Part shown: positions 16,265 to 24,664 of the stretch, piece by piece
How the letters are laid out: each line of letters starts with the position of its first letter
Numbering within the stretch: the first letter of the stretch is position 1
Assembly: GCF_003725535.1 (NCBI RefSeq)
Contig: NZ_RJSF01000005.1
Location: 62,001 to 126,000, forward strand
DNA length: 64,000 nucleotides
Source: Nocardioides pocheonensis
GTDB taxonomy: Bacteria; Actinomycetota; Actinomycetes; Propionibacteriales; Nocardioidaceae
Direction: 5' to 3'
Notes under the pieces: model-generated
The model's database searches: none
What the model was told of the DNA's origin: nothing
Seen by the model: only the letters and a program-made list of their open reading frames with translations
Made by a program: the position numbers and the translations under genes

Positions 16265-17812
16265 ATGGAGCTGCTCGAGCTGCGCCGGCAGGCGCGCGCC
16301 GTCATCGACGATCCTGCACTCACCTACCGGCAGCGCGTGCACCGGCTGGCTGCGATCGCGGAGAACGCGCTGGAGCCTCCGCCGGTGTCCGCGGAGTGCG
16401 CGGAGGCCCTGGAGAAGCGGGTCGTCTGCGACCTCTACGAGGGCAACGCGCCGTACCGGCCCCGCTACGTGCTGCCCGACTACGCGGTCCTCCTCGAGCG
16501 CGGGTCGTCGTTCCTCGAGCTCGCCCCGGCTCGGGACCTCGACGAGGCCCTGGCCCACCTGCTGATCGCCTACACGCAGGTCCCCTCGATCACCGGCTAC
16601 CCGGTCTGGCTCGGTGACCTCGACGCGTTGCTGGAGCCGTACGCCGCCGACGTCGACGACGCCGAGCTGCAGCGCAGGCTGCGGCTGTTCTGGATCTCGC
16701 TCGACCGGATGCTGCCCGACGCCTTCACGCACGCGAACCTCGGCCCGCGCGACACCCGGGTGGGCCGGACGGCCCTGCGGCTGGAGCGCGAGCTGCTGCA
16801 GGTGGTGCCGAACCTCAGCCTCAAGGTGGACCCGGAGCTGACCCCGGACGACCTGGTCCGGGACGCCGTGGAGACGGTCTTCGCGTGCGGGCAGCCGCAC
16901 TTCGTGAACCACCCGATGATGATCGCGGGGCTCGGGCCGGCGTACGGCGTGGCGTCCTGCTACAACTCGCTGCCCGCCGGTGGTGGCTCGCACACGCTGG
17001 TCCGGCTGAACCTCGCCGAGGTCGCGCTGCGCCACCAGGGATCGCGCGCCACCTTCCTCGACGAGCTGCTCCCGCACTACGTCGAGCTCACCGCGGAGCT
17101 GATGCAGGCGCGGATCCTGCACCTCGTGGAGGAGGCCCGGTTCTTCGAGCACTCCTGGCTGGTCGGCGACGGGCTCCTGAGCCTCGACCGCTACACCGCG
17201 ATGTTCGGTGTCTTCGGTCTCGCCGAGGCCGTGGCCCGGGTGCTCGAGCACGAGGGCACTCCGGGCAGCTACGGCCACGACCCCGCTGCCGACCAGCTTG
17301 CCCACGAGATCCTCGAGCGGGTCGCCGAGCTCGTCGCCACGCGCCCGATGCCCTACTGCGAGGGCAGCGGCGGGCGTGCCCTTCTGCACAGCCAGAGCGG
17401 CATCGACTCCGACCTCGGCGTCACCGCGGGCTGCCGTGTGCCCGTCGGCGACGAGCCCGCCCTGCTCGAGCACCTGCGGACGGTCACGCCGAACCACGCG
17501 CTGTTCCCCGCCGGGATCAGCGACGTCCTGGCCTTCGACGAGACCACGAGACGCAACCCCGAGGCGGTGGTCGACGTGATCCGCGGGGCGTTCCGCACGG
17601 GCATGAGGGACTTCACCTTCAACCTCGACAGCAATGACTTCATCCGGATCACCGGCTACCTCGTGCGCAAGTCCGACCTGGCGAAGATCGAGCGCGGGGC
17701 CCGGCACGACAGCACCTTCCTGGGCGCGGGCTCGGTGGCGCAGTCCCACGTCGACCGACGGGCTCCGAAGAGGGTGGTGGCCGATGAGCTCGACGCCGGT
17801 CCGGCTCGCTGA
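16265..17812 (+). CDS. yjjI: YjjI-family glycyl radical enzyme
   Basis: 515-aa protein matching the poorly understood YjjI glycyl radical family (E. coli homologue about the same length). Near the C-terminus DFIRITGYLVRKSDLAKI carries the R-x-x-G-Y glycyl radical motif with Gly464 as the predicted radical site. VASCYNSLPAGGGSHTL contains Cys232, the best candidate for the catalytic thiyl residue. PYCEGSGGRALLHSQSG is another conserved-looking block. It overlaps the following radical SAM activase gene by 29 bp. Reaction and substrate are unknown; it is not a pyruvate formate-lyase, being much shorter and lacking the adjacent Cys-Cys pair. Glycyl radicals are oxygen-sensitive, unusual beside O2-dependent catabolic genes. 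Confidence 0.9.
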   Translation: MELLELRRQARAVIDDPALTYRQRVHRLAAIAENALEPPPVSAECAEALEKRVVCDLYEGNAPYRPRYVLPDYAVLLERGSSFLELAPARDLDEALAHLLIAYTQVPSITGYPVWLGDLDALLEPYAADVDDAELQRRLRLFWISLDRMLPDAFTHANLGPRDTRVGRTALRLERELLQVVPNLSLKVDPELTPDDLVRDAVETVFACGQPHFVNHPMMIAGLGPAYGVASCYNSLPAGGGSHTLVRLNLAEVALRHQGSRATFLDELLPHYVELTAELMQARILHLVEEARFFEHSWLVGDGLLSLDRYTAMFGVFGLAEAVARVLEHEGTPGSYGHDPAADQLAHEILERVAELVATRPMPYCEGSGGRALLHSQSGIDSDLGVTAGCRVPVGDEPALLEHLRTVTPNHALFPAGISDVLAFDETTRRNPEAVVDVIRGAFRTGMRDFTFNLDSNDFIRITGYLVRKSDLAKIERGARHDSTFLGAGSVAQSHVDRRAPKRVVADELDAGPAR

Positions 17813-18509
17813 CGTCGTCCCGTTCTCGTGGGTGGACGGCCCGGGCAACCGGTTCGTGGTCTTCACCCAGGGGTGCCCGTTCGACTGCCTGGCCTGCCAC
17901 AACCCGGAGACGATCCCGCCGCACCCTCCGGGCACCCGTCACCAGACCGTCGCCGGGCTGCTCACCGAGATCCGCCTCGCAGAGCCGTACCTGCAGGGTG
18001 TGACCGTCTCCGGCGGGGAGGCGACCGCGCAGTGGCGCTTCGTGCGCGACCTCTTCCGCGCGGTGCGGGCCGACCCGCGGCTCCGTCGGCTGACGACGTA
18101 CGTCGACACGAACGGCCACGCGCTGCCCCGGGTCTGGGACGCCCTGCTGCCCGTGACCGACGGCTTCATGGTCGACCTGAAGGCGCTCGACCCCGACGTG
18201 CACCGACGGCTCACCGGGCGCGGCAACGGCCTCGTCCTCGACTCCATCCGGTACCTCCACGACCGGAACCGGCTCGCCGAGGTCCGGCTCCTGCTCGTCC
18301 CCGGCCACAACGACTCCGCGGACCAACTGGAGCGCACCGCCGCCTGGCTCGCGGCGCTCGACCCGGAGGTCCGCGTGGTGGTGATCGGGTTTCGCCGGCA
18401 CGGCGTACGGCTCGAGTTCTCCGGGACGCCCGAGGCCACGCCGGAGCTCCTGGCCCGTGCGCGGGAGGCCCTCGAGGACGCCGGCCTGAGGAACGTCGTC
18501 ACGGTGTGA
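17784..18509 (+). CDS. yjjW: Radical SAM glycyl radical enzyme activase, YjjW family
   Basis: 241-aa radical SAM protein predicted to install the glycyl radical on the upstream YjjI protein. The cluster motif is C31-x3-C35-x2-C38 in QGCPFDCLACHNPET, followed by VTVSGGEATAQ (SAM-binding GGE). TTYVDTNGHALP and FMVDLKALDPDVHRRLTGRG are activase-typical strands. No 8-iron ferredoxin insert is visible between the radical SAM motif and the GGE motif, so this is a short activase. ATG 17784 is inside the end of yjjI; an extended frame upstream is unlikely. The two genes form an operon. Confidence 0.92.
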   Translation: MSSTPVRLADVVPFSWVDGPGNRFVVFTQGCPFDCLACHNPETIPPHPPGTRHQTVAGLLTEIRLAEPYLQGVTVSGGEATAQWRFVRDLFRAVRADPRLRRLTTYVDTNGHALPRVWDALLPVTDGFMVDLKALDPDVHRRLTGRGNGLVLDSIRYLHDRNRLAEVRLLLVPGHNDSADQLERTAAWLAALDPEVRVVVIGFRRHGVRLEFSGTPEATPELLARAREALEDAGLRNVVTV

Positions 18510-18523
18510 CAGGTCCTTGGACC

Positions 18524-18540
18524 CGGAATCGCGGATTCCG
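18524..18540 (+). terminator. Short hairpin after the glycyl radical operon
   Basis: CGGAATC (18524-18530) and GATTCCG (18534-18540) form a perfect 7-bp stem with a 3-nt loop, 14 bp after the activase stop. There is no T-tract, so this is a modest call. Confidence 0.4.
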
Positions 18541-18604
18541 CCGGCACCGTCGCCCGCCCGCAGTTACCTTCGGGTTCCGCGTCGCCGACCACCCAGGATC
18601 CACG

Positions 18605-18856
18605 ATGAGCAGCACCACACCGAACGCCTTCGGCCCGTACTCCACGCCGGCCGAGCTGGCCCGCGGCAAGCGCCGGGCGATCGTCGGCCTCCTGGTCGCC
18701 GTGGGCGCGGTGCTGCTCTCCGTCGTCGCGAGCCGCACCGTCGCGGACGGTCGTCTCGTGGTGGTCTACCTCCTGGCCGGCGCGCTCCACTTCACCTCCG
18801 CGATCAGCGCGTCGGTACGCTGGTCGCGCACGCCGGACTTCGACGCGGTCGGCTGA
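18605..18856 (+). CDS. Small two-helix membrane protein, unknown function
   Basis: 83-aa protein. A short polar start (MSSTTPNAFGPYSTPAELA) is followed by two hydrophobic helices, AIVGLLVAVGAVLLSVVA and LVVVYLLAGALHFTSAISA. The family is not recognised. The frame reads cleanly from ATG 18605 with good GC3 bias. No convincing ribosome-binding site is visible, so the start is less certain than the protein. It lies between the glycyl radical pair and the convergent NAT gene with no obvious partner. Confidence 0.7.
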   Translation: MSSTTPNAFGPYSTPAELARGKRRAIVGLLVAVGAVLLSVVASRTVADGRLVVVYLLAGALHFTSAISASVRWSRTPDFDAVG

Positions 18857-18904
18857 CCCGACGCCGGCGCCAGGCGTCGGGCCCCTGGTCAGGAGCGACC
18901 CTGG

Positions 18905-19747
18905 TCAGGAGCGGAGGGCCGCCACCCTCGCGGCCAGGCGTCGCCGCTCGTCGTCGGTGAGCCGCACTCCCAGGGTCGCCAGCCACTCGTCCAGCTCCCC
19001 GTCACCCAGCTCGCGGTGCTCGGTCGGCTCTCCCGGCCGGCGGATCGTGAGCGCCTCGTGCGTCACCACGACGTGCCGGCCCGGCAGGTGGCGGGCGACC
19101 ATGAGGCCGTTGCGGAAGTGCGAGGTGGGGAACGTGCTGGTGTAGTGGTGGCCCATCACCACGTCGACGGGGAGCACGTCGAGGTCGTCGGTCGTGTGCG
19201 TGACCTCCCAGCCTCTGTCGCTCTCCCGGTCGAGCGCCCAGCCGCCCGGCGTACGACGGACCCGGTAGGACCAGCCGCCGTAGGAGTCCTCCGCCCCGTC
19301 GGCGAGCACGATCGGCCGCAGCCGGCTCATCCCGAAGCCGGGGTCGCACAGCAGCCGCTGCCCGTCGACGGCGACCTCGACGACCATGTGCGTGCGGCCC
19401 TGCTGGGTGCCGGCGTCCGGGTCGCCGACCCGGCCGAGCCGGCGGCGGACGTCGTACCCCAGTCGCTGCAGCGCGGCCGCGAAGAGCGTCGAGTGCTCGA
19501 AGCAGTAGCCGCCCCTCCCCCGGCCGACGAACTTCGCCTGCACCGCCTCCAGGCCGACCCCGGGGTGCTGCTCGAGCAGCACATCGACGTTGTCGAAGGT
19601 GAACGTCCGGACGTGCGCCTCGTGCAGCTCGTCGAGGAGCTCGCGCGTGGGCGCCGACCCGTCGGAGCCCGCCTCAGGCGTGACCTCGAGCCGGGCCAGG
19701 TAGCCGCCGAGGTCGAGCCGCGCCACGTCCCAGGGATCCACGGTCAT
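18905..19747 (-). CDS. nat: Arylamine N-acetyltransferase
   Basis: 280-aa cysteine acetyltransferase that moves acetyl from acetyl-CoA to arylamines, hydrazines or related amines. The catalytic triad is visible: Cys82 in RGRGGYCFEHSTLFA, His120 in GRTHMVVEVAVDG and Asp135 in LLCDPGFGMSRLRP. ATG 19747 begins MTVDPWDVARLDLGGYLARL, the usual N-terminus of this family. Length is standard. It diverges from the LOG-family gene across a 73-bp gap. Confidence 0.94.
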   Translation of the reverse strand: MTVDPWDVARLDLGGYLARLEVTPEAGSDGSAPTRELLDELHEAHVRTFTFDNVDVLLEQHPGVGLEAVQAKFVGRGRGGYCFEHSTLFAAALQRLGYDVRRRLGRVGDPDAGTQQGRTHMVVEVAVDGQRLLCDPGFGMSRLRPIVLADGAEDSYGGWSYRVRRTPGGWALDRESDRGWEVTHTTDDLDVLPVDVVMGHHYTSTFPTSHFRNGLMVARHLPGRHVVVTHEALTIRRPGEPTEHRELGDGELDEWLATLGVRLTDDERRRLAARVAALRS

Positions 19748-19820
19748 GATGATGAAGTCTGCGGGCCGAGGGCGCCGAGGGCCACCTCGATTTCGCGCCG
19801 GCGGCCCTAGGCTCGGCGCC

Positions 19821-20414
19821 ATGCCCGAGCTGCGTCGCGTCGCCGTCTTCTGCGGTTCCGCTCCCGGAACCGACCCGACCCTCCTCGAGGTGGCCCACGA
19901 CGTCGGCCGTGGACTGGCCGAGCGGGGCATCGGCCTGGTCTACGGCGCGGGCGGGAAGGGCCTGATGGGCCGCCTCGCCCAGGGTGCGCTCGACGCCGGA
20001 GGGGAGGTCGTCGGCGTGATCCCGCGCGCCATGGTCGAGCGCGAGTGGGGGCGTGCGGACCTGACCGAGGTGCACGTCGTCGAGAGCATGCACGAGCGCA
20101 AGGCCCTCATGGCCCGGTACGCCGACGCGTTCCTCTGCCTGCCCGGCGGCCTCGGCACGCTCGAGGAGATCTTCGAGGTCTGGAGCTGGCGACAGATCGC
20201 CTTCCTCGACGACCCGGTCGGCTTCCTCAACGTCGCGGGCTTCTGGGACCCGCTGCTGGCCGCGCTCCGCGGACTGGTCGAGGCGGGATTCGTGCACCCG
20301 GACGTGCTCGAGGACCTCGTCGTGGCAGGCACCCTCGACGAGGCCCTGGCCGGGCTGACCGCGCGGCTGGGCACCCGACTGCCCGACAAGCTCCCCGGGC
20401 CGGCTCAGCCGTAG
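19821..20414 (+). CDS. LOG-family protein (TIGR00730), probable nucleoside 5'-monophosphate phosphoribohydrolase
   Basis: 197-aa Rossmann-like protein. VFCGSAPGTDP near the N-terminus, GLVYGAGGKGLMGRLA, and the signature PGGLGTLEEIFEVWSWRQI (active-site PGGxGTxxE with Arg in MHERKALM) identify the family that releases cytokinin-type bases or hydrolyses nucleotides. ATG 19821 is used; MPELRRVAVFCGS is a typical start. Its final 10 bases overlap the stop of the convergent iolG. The cellular substrate is unknown. Confidence 0.9.
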   Translation: MPELRRVAVFCGSAPGTDPTLLEVAHDVGRGLAERGIGLVYGAGGKGLMGRLAQGALDAGGEVVGVIPRAMVEREWGRADLTEVHVVESMHERKALMARYADAFLCLPGGLGTLEEIFEVWSWRQIAFLDDPVGFLNVAGFWDPLLAALRGLVEAGFVHPDVLEDLVVAGTLDEALAGLTARLGTRLPDKLPGPAQP

Positions 20415-21406
20415 AGCGCCGGCACGTCGTACCGGGGCACCTCGACGCGGGCCCGCGTGTGGAGCGACTCGATCGCGGCGAACGCGATCTCGGTCGCGAG
20501 GTAGCCGTCCCATGCGGACGGTGTCGCCGGCGACCCGCTGCGGATCCCGTCGACCCACGCCGCCAACTCGATCCGGTAGGCATCGGCGAAGCGGGCGACG
20601 AAGTCCGCGCCGACCCGGCGGCCGTCGAGGGCGTCCCGCCGAGAGCTCAGGCCGTACGGCGGGCTCAACGAGACCGTCCCCTCGGTGCCCACGACCTCGG
20701 TGTGGATGTCGTAGCCGTAACGCGCGTTGACCGAGACCTCCACCGTGACCACCGACCCGCCGGCCATCTCGAGCACGATCACCTGCACGTCCTGGAGAGC
20801 GTCGCCGTCGACCCTCGGCGCGAACACCGTGACCGCGTCGACGCGGTCGCCGACCAGCCAGGGAACGCAGTCGAACTCGTGGATCGCGGAGTTCACCAGC
20901 ACGCCGTCGGACGTGGCGCTCGGGTGGGCCTGCACGTTGCGGTGCACGCAGTGCACCGCCCGAGGCCGCCCGACCTCGCCGGCGAGCACCGCCGACCGCA
21001 GCGCGACGTACGCCGGGTCGAAGCGCCGCATGAAGCCCAGCTGGAGCAGTCGCCGGCCGACCGCGACCTCGGCGTCGACGACACGGCGCGCGCCCTCGAC
21101 CGACGTCGAGAGCGGTTTCTCGAGCAGCGTCGGCTTGCCGGCGGCGAGACACGCCAGCGCCAGCTCCTCGTGCAGAGGGTCGGGGGCAGCGACCAGCACC
21201 GCCTCGATCGCGTCGTCCTGGATCAGCGACTCGGCCGAGGACGCCGCGAACGCGCCCACCGACCCGGCGACGGCCTCGGCGCGGTCCAGGTCCAGGTCGT
21301 ACACGGCGACCACCTGGGCACCGGGCACCCACCGGTGGAGCGTCTCGACGTGGGCGGCCCCCATCGCGCCGGCTCCGACCACTCCGATCCGCACGTCGGT
21401 GCTCAC
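20405..21406 (-). CDS. iolG: Inositol 2-dehydrogenase-like Gfo/Idh/MocA oxidoreductase
   Basis: 333-aa NAD-dependent enzyme; last gene of the iol operon. The NAD-binding motif is IGVVGAGAMGAAHVETLHRW. The catalytic block LLEKPLSTSVEGA contains the family Lys and FMRRFDPAYVALRS and NSAIHEFDCVPWLVGDRV (His/Asp region) match inositol 2-dehydrogenases that oxidise myo-inositol to scyllo-inosose. GTG 21406 overlaps the upstream stop as GTGA, the pattern seen throughout this operon; ATG 21418 is a possible alternative that would overlap by 16 bp. Its end overlaps the LOG gene by 10 bp. Confidence 0.9.
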   Translation of the reverse strand: MSTDVRIGVVGAGAMGAAHVETLHRWVPGAQVVAVYDLDLDRAEAVAGSVGAFAASSAESLIQDDAIEAVLVAAPDPLHEELALACLAAGKPTLLEKPLSTSVEGARRVVDAEVAVGRRLLQLGFMRRFDPAYVALRSAVLAGEVGRPRAVHCVHRNVQAHPSATSDGVLVNSAIHEFDCVPWLVGDRVDAVTVFAPRVDGDALQDVQVIVLEMAGGSVVTVEVSVNARYGYDIHTEVVGTEGTVSLSPPYGLSSRRDALDGRRVGADFVARFADAYRIELAAWVDGIRSGSPATPSAWDGYLATEIAFAAIESLHTRARVEVPRYDVPALYG

Positions 21407-22566
21407 GGGCTCACCCATCTCTTCTCGTCGACCGACCGCACGACGGCGTCGACCAGCTCCGCGGCCACGACCGCGTCGTCGATGCCGGCGCCGTGCTGGA
21501 CGCCGGTGCTGATGCTCTCGGCGAGCCGACGTGCTTCGACGACCTTGAGGTCGTCGAAGCCCATCGCCATGCCGGAGCCCGGCTGGAAGCGGCCGAGCTC
21601 GCCGTCACGAGGAGCCACCAGCCGGGTCTGCCACGCGGCGTCCTGGTAGTCCTGGTCCAGGCAGGTGCGCAGCTCGCCCATCCGGCGGAAGTCCCACGCC
21701 AGAGCGCCTTCGGTGCCGCGCACCTCGATGCCGTAGCTGCACTGCTCGCCCACGGCCACCCGTGACGCGGTCAGGTATCCGCGGGCGCCCGACTCGAACC
21801 GCAGCAGCGCCGAGGCCTGGTCCTCGTTGCCGACCGCCGCCCTCGGGCCGTCGCCGCCGCGCGCGAAGTGGGAGACCGCGCCGGTGGCGCCGGGTCGCTC
21901 CGTGACGAAGGTCGCCCGGTCAGCGACCAGCTCGGCGACCGCCCCGACGGTGTCCCCGCCGACGTAGCGGGCCAGGTCGAAGCCGTGGCTGGCCAGGTCG
22001 CCGAGCACGCCGGTGCCGGCGTACGTCGGGTCGAAGCGCCACGACAGCGCGCCGTCGGGATGCGCCGAGTAGTCGGCGAGCATGCGGACCTCGACGCTCT
22101 CGATCCGGCCGAGTCGACCCGTCGCGACGAGCTCACGGGCGACCTCGACCGCCGGCGCGTTGCGGTAGTTGAACCCCACCGCGGAACTCACGCCCGCCTT
22201 GCGGACCGCGGCGGCGATCGCCGCCGTGTCCTGCGCGCTGCGGCCCGCCGGCTTCTCGATCCAGAGGTGTCGACCGGACTCCGCCACGGCCGTGCCGATC
22301 TCGCGGTGCACGAAGTTCGGCCCGCACACGCTGACCACGTCCACGTCGTCGCGCTCCAGCAGCTCGCGCCAGTCCGCGTACGCCCCACCGAAGCCGTACG
22401 CCGCCACCGCCTCGTCGCGACGCTCGGGCTCGGGGTCGGCGACCGCCACGAACCGCGGCCGCAGCGGGCTGTCCGGGTAGTGGTGCAGCAAGCGGGCCCA
22501 GGCCCGGGTGTGCACCTGGCCCATCCAGCCGAACCCGATCACCGCGACCCCGACGTCACGCGTCAC
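21403..22566 (-). CDS. Gfo/Idh/MocA-family oxidoreductase, probable inositol-isomer dehydrogenase
   Basis: 387-aa NAD(P)-dependent oxidoreductase. [20 protein letters not shown] is the nucleotide-binding start, [20 protein letters not shown] has the catalytic Lys-Pro, and [17 protein letters not shown] is the substrate-region His. It differs clearly from the iolG next to it: it has a longer N-terminal insert after MGQVHTRAW ([15 protein letters not shown]). A role on another inositol isomer (scyllo- or D-chiro-inositol) or on a keto intermediate is inferred from its place in the operon. The start is GTG 22566, overlapping the stop of the ATPase gene. Confidence 0.88.
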   Translation of the reverse strand: MTRDVGVAVIGFGWMGQVHTRAWARLLHHYPDSPLRPRFVAVADPEPERRDEAVAAYGFGGAYADWRELLERDDVDVVSVCGPNFVHREIGTAVAESGRHLWIEKPAGRSAQDTAAIAAAVRKAGVSSAVGFNYRNAPAVEVARELVATGRLGRIESVEVRMLADYSAHPDGALSWRFDPTYAGTGVLGDLASHGFDLARYVGGDTVGAVAELVADRATFVTERPGATGAVSHFARGGDGPRAAVGNEDQASALLRFESGARGYLTASRVAVGEQCSYGIEVRGTEGALAWDFRRMGELRTCLDQDYQDAAWQTRLVAPRDGELGRFQPGSGMAMGFDDLKVVEARRLAESISTGVQHGAGIDDAVVAAELVDAVVRSVDEKRWVSP

Positions 22567-23483
22567 GAAACCCCCCGGTCGACCGGGTCGTTCGGGTCAG
22601 CGACGCCCATGGTCTCGGCCACCTCGTCCTCGAGCGCCCGGGCGACCTCCGAGTCCGGAAGCTCCCGGCTGAGCTCGTGGCTGAGCGCCTCCAGCTCGCT
22701 GCCGCCGGCCATCATCTGGACCAGCTCGTCGAGCGCCAGCTCTGCCTTCGGGAAGTTGCCCATGCTCCGGCCGCGTCGCAGCAGCATGAAGCGGTCACCC
22801 ACCGGGTAGGCGTGGTGCGGGTTGTGGGTGATGAAGATGACGCCCAGGCCCCGGTCGCGCGCCGCGGCGACGTACTTGAGCACGACGCCGGACTGGCGCA
22901 CGCCGAGAGCCGCCGTCGGCTCGTCGAGGATCAGCACCCTCGCGCCGAAGTACACGGCGCGCGCGATCGCGACGCACTGGCGCTCACCGCCCGAGAGCGT
23001 GCCGATCGGCTGCTCCACGTCGCGCAGGTCGATGCCCATCGCCGCGAGCTCGGTCTTGGTGATCCGCTTCATCTTCGCGGCGTCCAGCCGGCGGAGCGGG
23101 CCGAACCCCTTGGTCAGCTCGGCCCCGAGGAAGAAGTTCCGCCAGACCGGCATCAGCGGCACGACCGCGAGATCCTGGTAGACGGTGGCGATCCCGAGGG
23201 CCAACGCGTCGCGCGGCGAGGCGAAGTGCCGCTCCTGGCCGTCGACCACGAACCTGCCCTGGCTGTGCGCGTGCGCACCGGCGAGGATCTTGATGAACGT
23301 CGACTTGCCGGCTCCGTTGTCGCCGAGGACGCAGGTGACCTCGCCGGCGTTCACGGTGGTGGTCACGCCCTGCAGGGCCAGGACGGACCCGAAGGTCTTG
23401 CCGATGTCCTCGACCTCGATGATCGAGGAGCCCGGCGACGGCAGGGTCGGTGCACCGGACCGGTTCTCCGTGGTCGTGCTCAT
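22563..23483 (-). CDS. Inositol/sugar ABC transporter ATP-binding protein (single-domain)
   Basis: 306-aa ATPase of the ribose/xylose-type importer. Walker A is [10 protein letters not shown], the Q-loop region [13 protein letters not shown], signature [18 protein letters not shown], Walker [13 protein letters not shown] and switch [12 protein letters not shown]. Only one nucleotide-binding domain is present, unlike the usual double-domain RbsA/IatA, so it must act as a homodimer. A roughly 50-residue acidic tail ([20 protein letters not shown] onward) is extra. ATG 23483 overlaps the permease stop as ATGA. Confidence 0.92.
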   Translation of the reverse strand: MSTTTENRSGAPTLPSPGSSIIEVEDIGKTFGSVLALQGVTTTVNAGEVTCVLGDNGAGKSTFIKILAGAHAHSQGRFVVDGQERHFASPRDALALGIATVYQDLAVVPLMPVWRNFFLGAELTKGFGPLRRLDAAKMKRITKTELAAMGIDLRDVEQPIGTLSGGERQCVAIARAVYFGARVLILDEPTAALGVRQSGVVLKYVAAARDRGLGVIFITHNPHHAYPVGDRFMLLRRGRSMGNFPKAELALDELVQMMAGGSELEALSHELSRELPDSEVARALEDEVAETMGVADPNDPVDRGVS

Positions 23484-24592
23484 CTCATCTGCTCCGCTCG
23501 TGTCTTGACCCAGTTGTTGACGAGGACCGCGCCGAGGAGCATCACGCCGAGGAACGCGTAGAGCCAGTCGCTGTCCCATCCCGCGTAGACGATGCCCTGG
23601 CCGACCATCCCGTAGATCAGCGCACCGAAGGCGGCCCCGACCGCCGACCCGTAGCCACCGGTCAGCAGGCACCCGCCGACGACGGCGCAGATGATGTAGA
23701 CGAACTCCTGACCCACACCGGTCGTCGACTGCGCCGTGGTGGTCTTGAAGAGGTTGAGCATGCCGACGATCCAGCCGGCGAACGCGGTCGTCATGAACAG
23801 CCCGACCTTGGTCCGGAAGACCGGGACGCCGACCTGGCGCGCGCTCTGCTGGGCGCCGCCGACGGCGAAGATCCAGTTGCCGGAGTGCGTGCGCTGCAGG
23901 ATCCAGGTCGCCACCAGCACCACGACGATCGCCCAGAACGTCGCGGCGTACAGGGTGAGGAAGCCGGTGCTCGGGACCTTCACCCACGGCAGCCAGCCGA
24001 GGTCGAGCTTGACGTAGGAGCCGAAGACCTTGGCGCCGGCGTCGTAGCCCGGCACGTCCTGGAAGTTCACCACCGAGACCTGGTGGATGATCTGCTTGAC
24101 CACCGCGAGGTCGACTCCGCGGAGCACGAAGAACGTGCCGAGCGTGACGATGAAGCTCGGCAAGCCGGTCTTCATCACGAGCACGCCGTTCAGGAAGCCC
24201 ACCGCCAGAGCCGCGACCAGCGACGCGAAGATCGAGACCCAGACGTTCCAGTGGTAGTGCGTCATCAGGATGCCGGTGATGAGTCCGGTGAAACCGGTCA
24301 TCGCGCCGGCGGAGAGGTCGAACTCACCGCCGATCATCAGGAGCGCGACCGCGACCGCCATGATCGCGAACGACGACGACGTGTAGATCCAGGTGCTCGC
24401 ACCGGAGGGCCTGGCGAACGCCTCGGTCGAGAACGCGAAGTACAGGAAGACGATGAGCGCCGCGACCATGGCGCCCACCTCCGGTCGACGCAGCACCGCG
24501 GCCAACCGGGCGTTCTTCCCCAGCCGCTCGTCCCTGACGTCGTGCGGTTCTTCCGGCTCGGCCACCTGCGGTGGCGCTGCTGTGGTGCTCAT
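23480..24592 (-). CDS. Inositol/sugar ABC transporter permease (RbsC/XylH type)
   Basis: 370-aa membrane protein with about ten hydrophobic helices. Landmarks are [20 protein letters not shown] (the conserved early loop of ribose-type permeases), [20 protein letters not shown] and VIYII-like [20 protein letters not shown]. The start ATG 24592 is followed by a polar 35-residue cytoplasmic leader. It lies between the binding-protein gene, from which a strong hairpin separates it, and the ATPase gene. The substrate is inferred to be myo-inositol from the operon. Confidence 0.93.
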   Translation of the reverse strand: MSTTAAPPQVAEPEEPHDVRDERLGKNARLAAVLRRPEVGAMVAALIVFLYFAFSTEAFARPSGASTWIYTSSSFAIMAVAVALLMIGGEFDLSAGAMTGFTGLITGILMTHYHWNVWVSIFASLVAALAVGFLNGVLVMKTGLPSFIVTLGTFFVLRGVDLAVVKQIIHQVSVVNFQDVPGYDAGAKVFGSYVKLDLGWLPWVKVPSTGFLTLYAATFWAIVVVLVATWILQRTHSGNWIFAVGGAQQSARQVGVPVFRTKVGLFMTTAFAGWIVGMLNLFKTTTAQSTTGVGQEFVYIICAVVGGCLLTGGYGSAVGAAFGALIYGMVGQGIVYAGWDSDWLYAFLGVMLLGAVLVNNWVKTRAEQMR

Positions 24593-24625
24593 CGGTGCCC
24601 TCCTCGGGCTCGTCGTACGGGTGAA

Positions 24626-24659
24626 GGGTGGGGTCCGGAACCAGGACCGGACCCCACCC
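24626..24659 (-). terminator. Intra-operon 13-bp hairpin between binding protein and permease genes
   Basis: GGGTGGGGTCCGG (24626-24638) and CCGGACCCCACCC (24647-24659) are perfect inverted repeats with an 8-nt loop, 6 bp after the binding-protein stop on the minus strand. Without a T-tract it is more likely a partial terminator or 3'-end stabiliser that keeps binding-protein mRNA more abundant than permease mRNA. Confidence 0.7.
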
Positions 24660-24664
24660 TCGGC

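Noticed and set aside
16265-17812. Assignment of the glycyl radical enzyme as pyruvate formate-lyase
   Set aside because: It is about 250 residues too short, lacks the adjacent Cys-Cys active site, and matches the YjjI pattern and partner activase.
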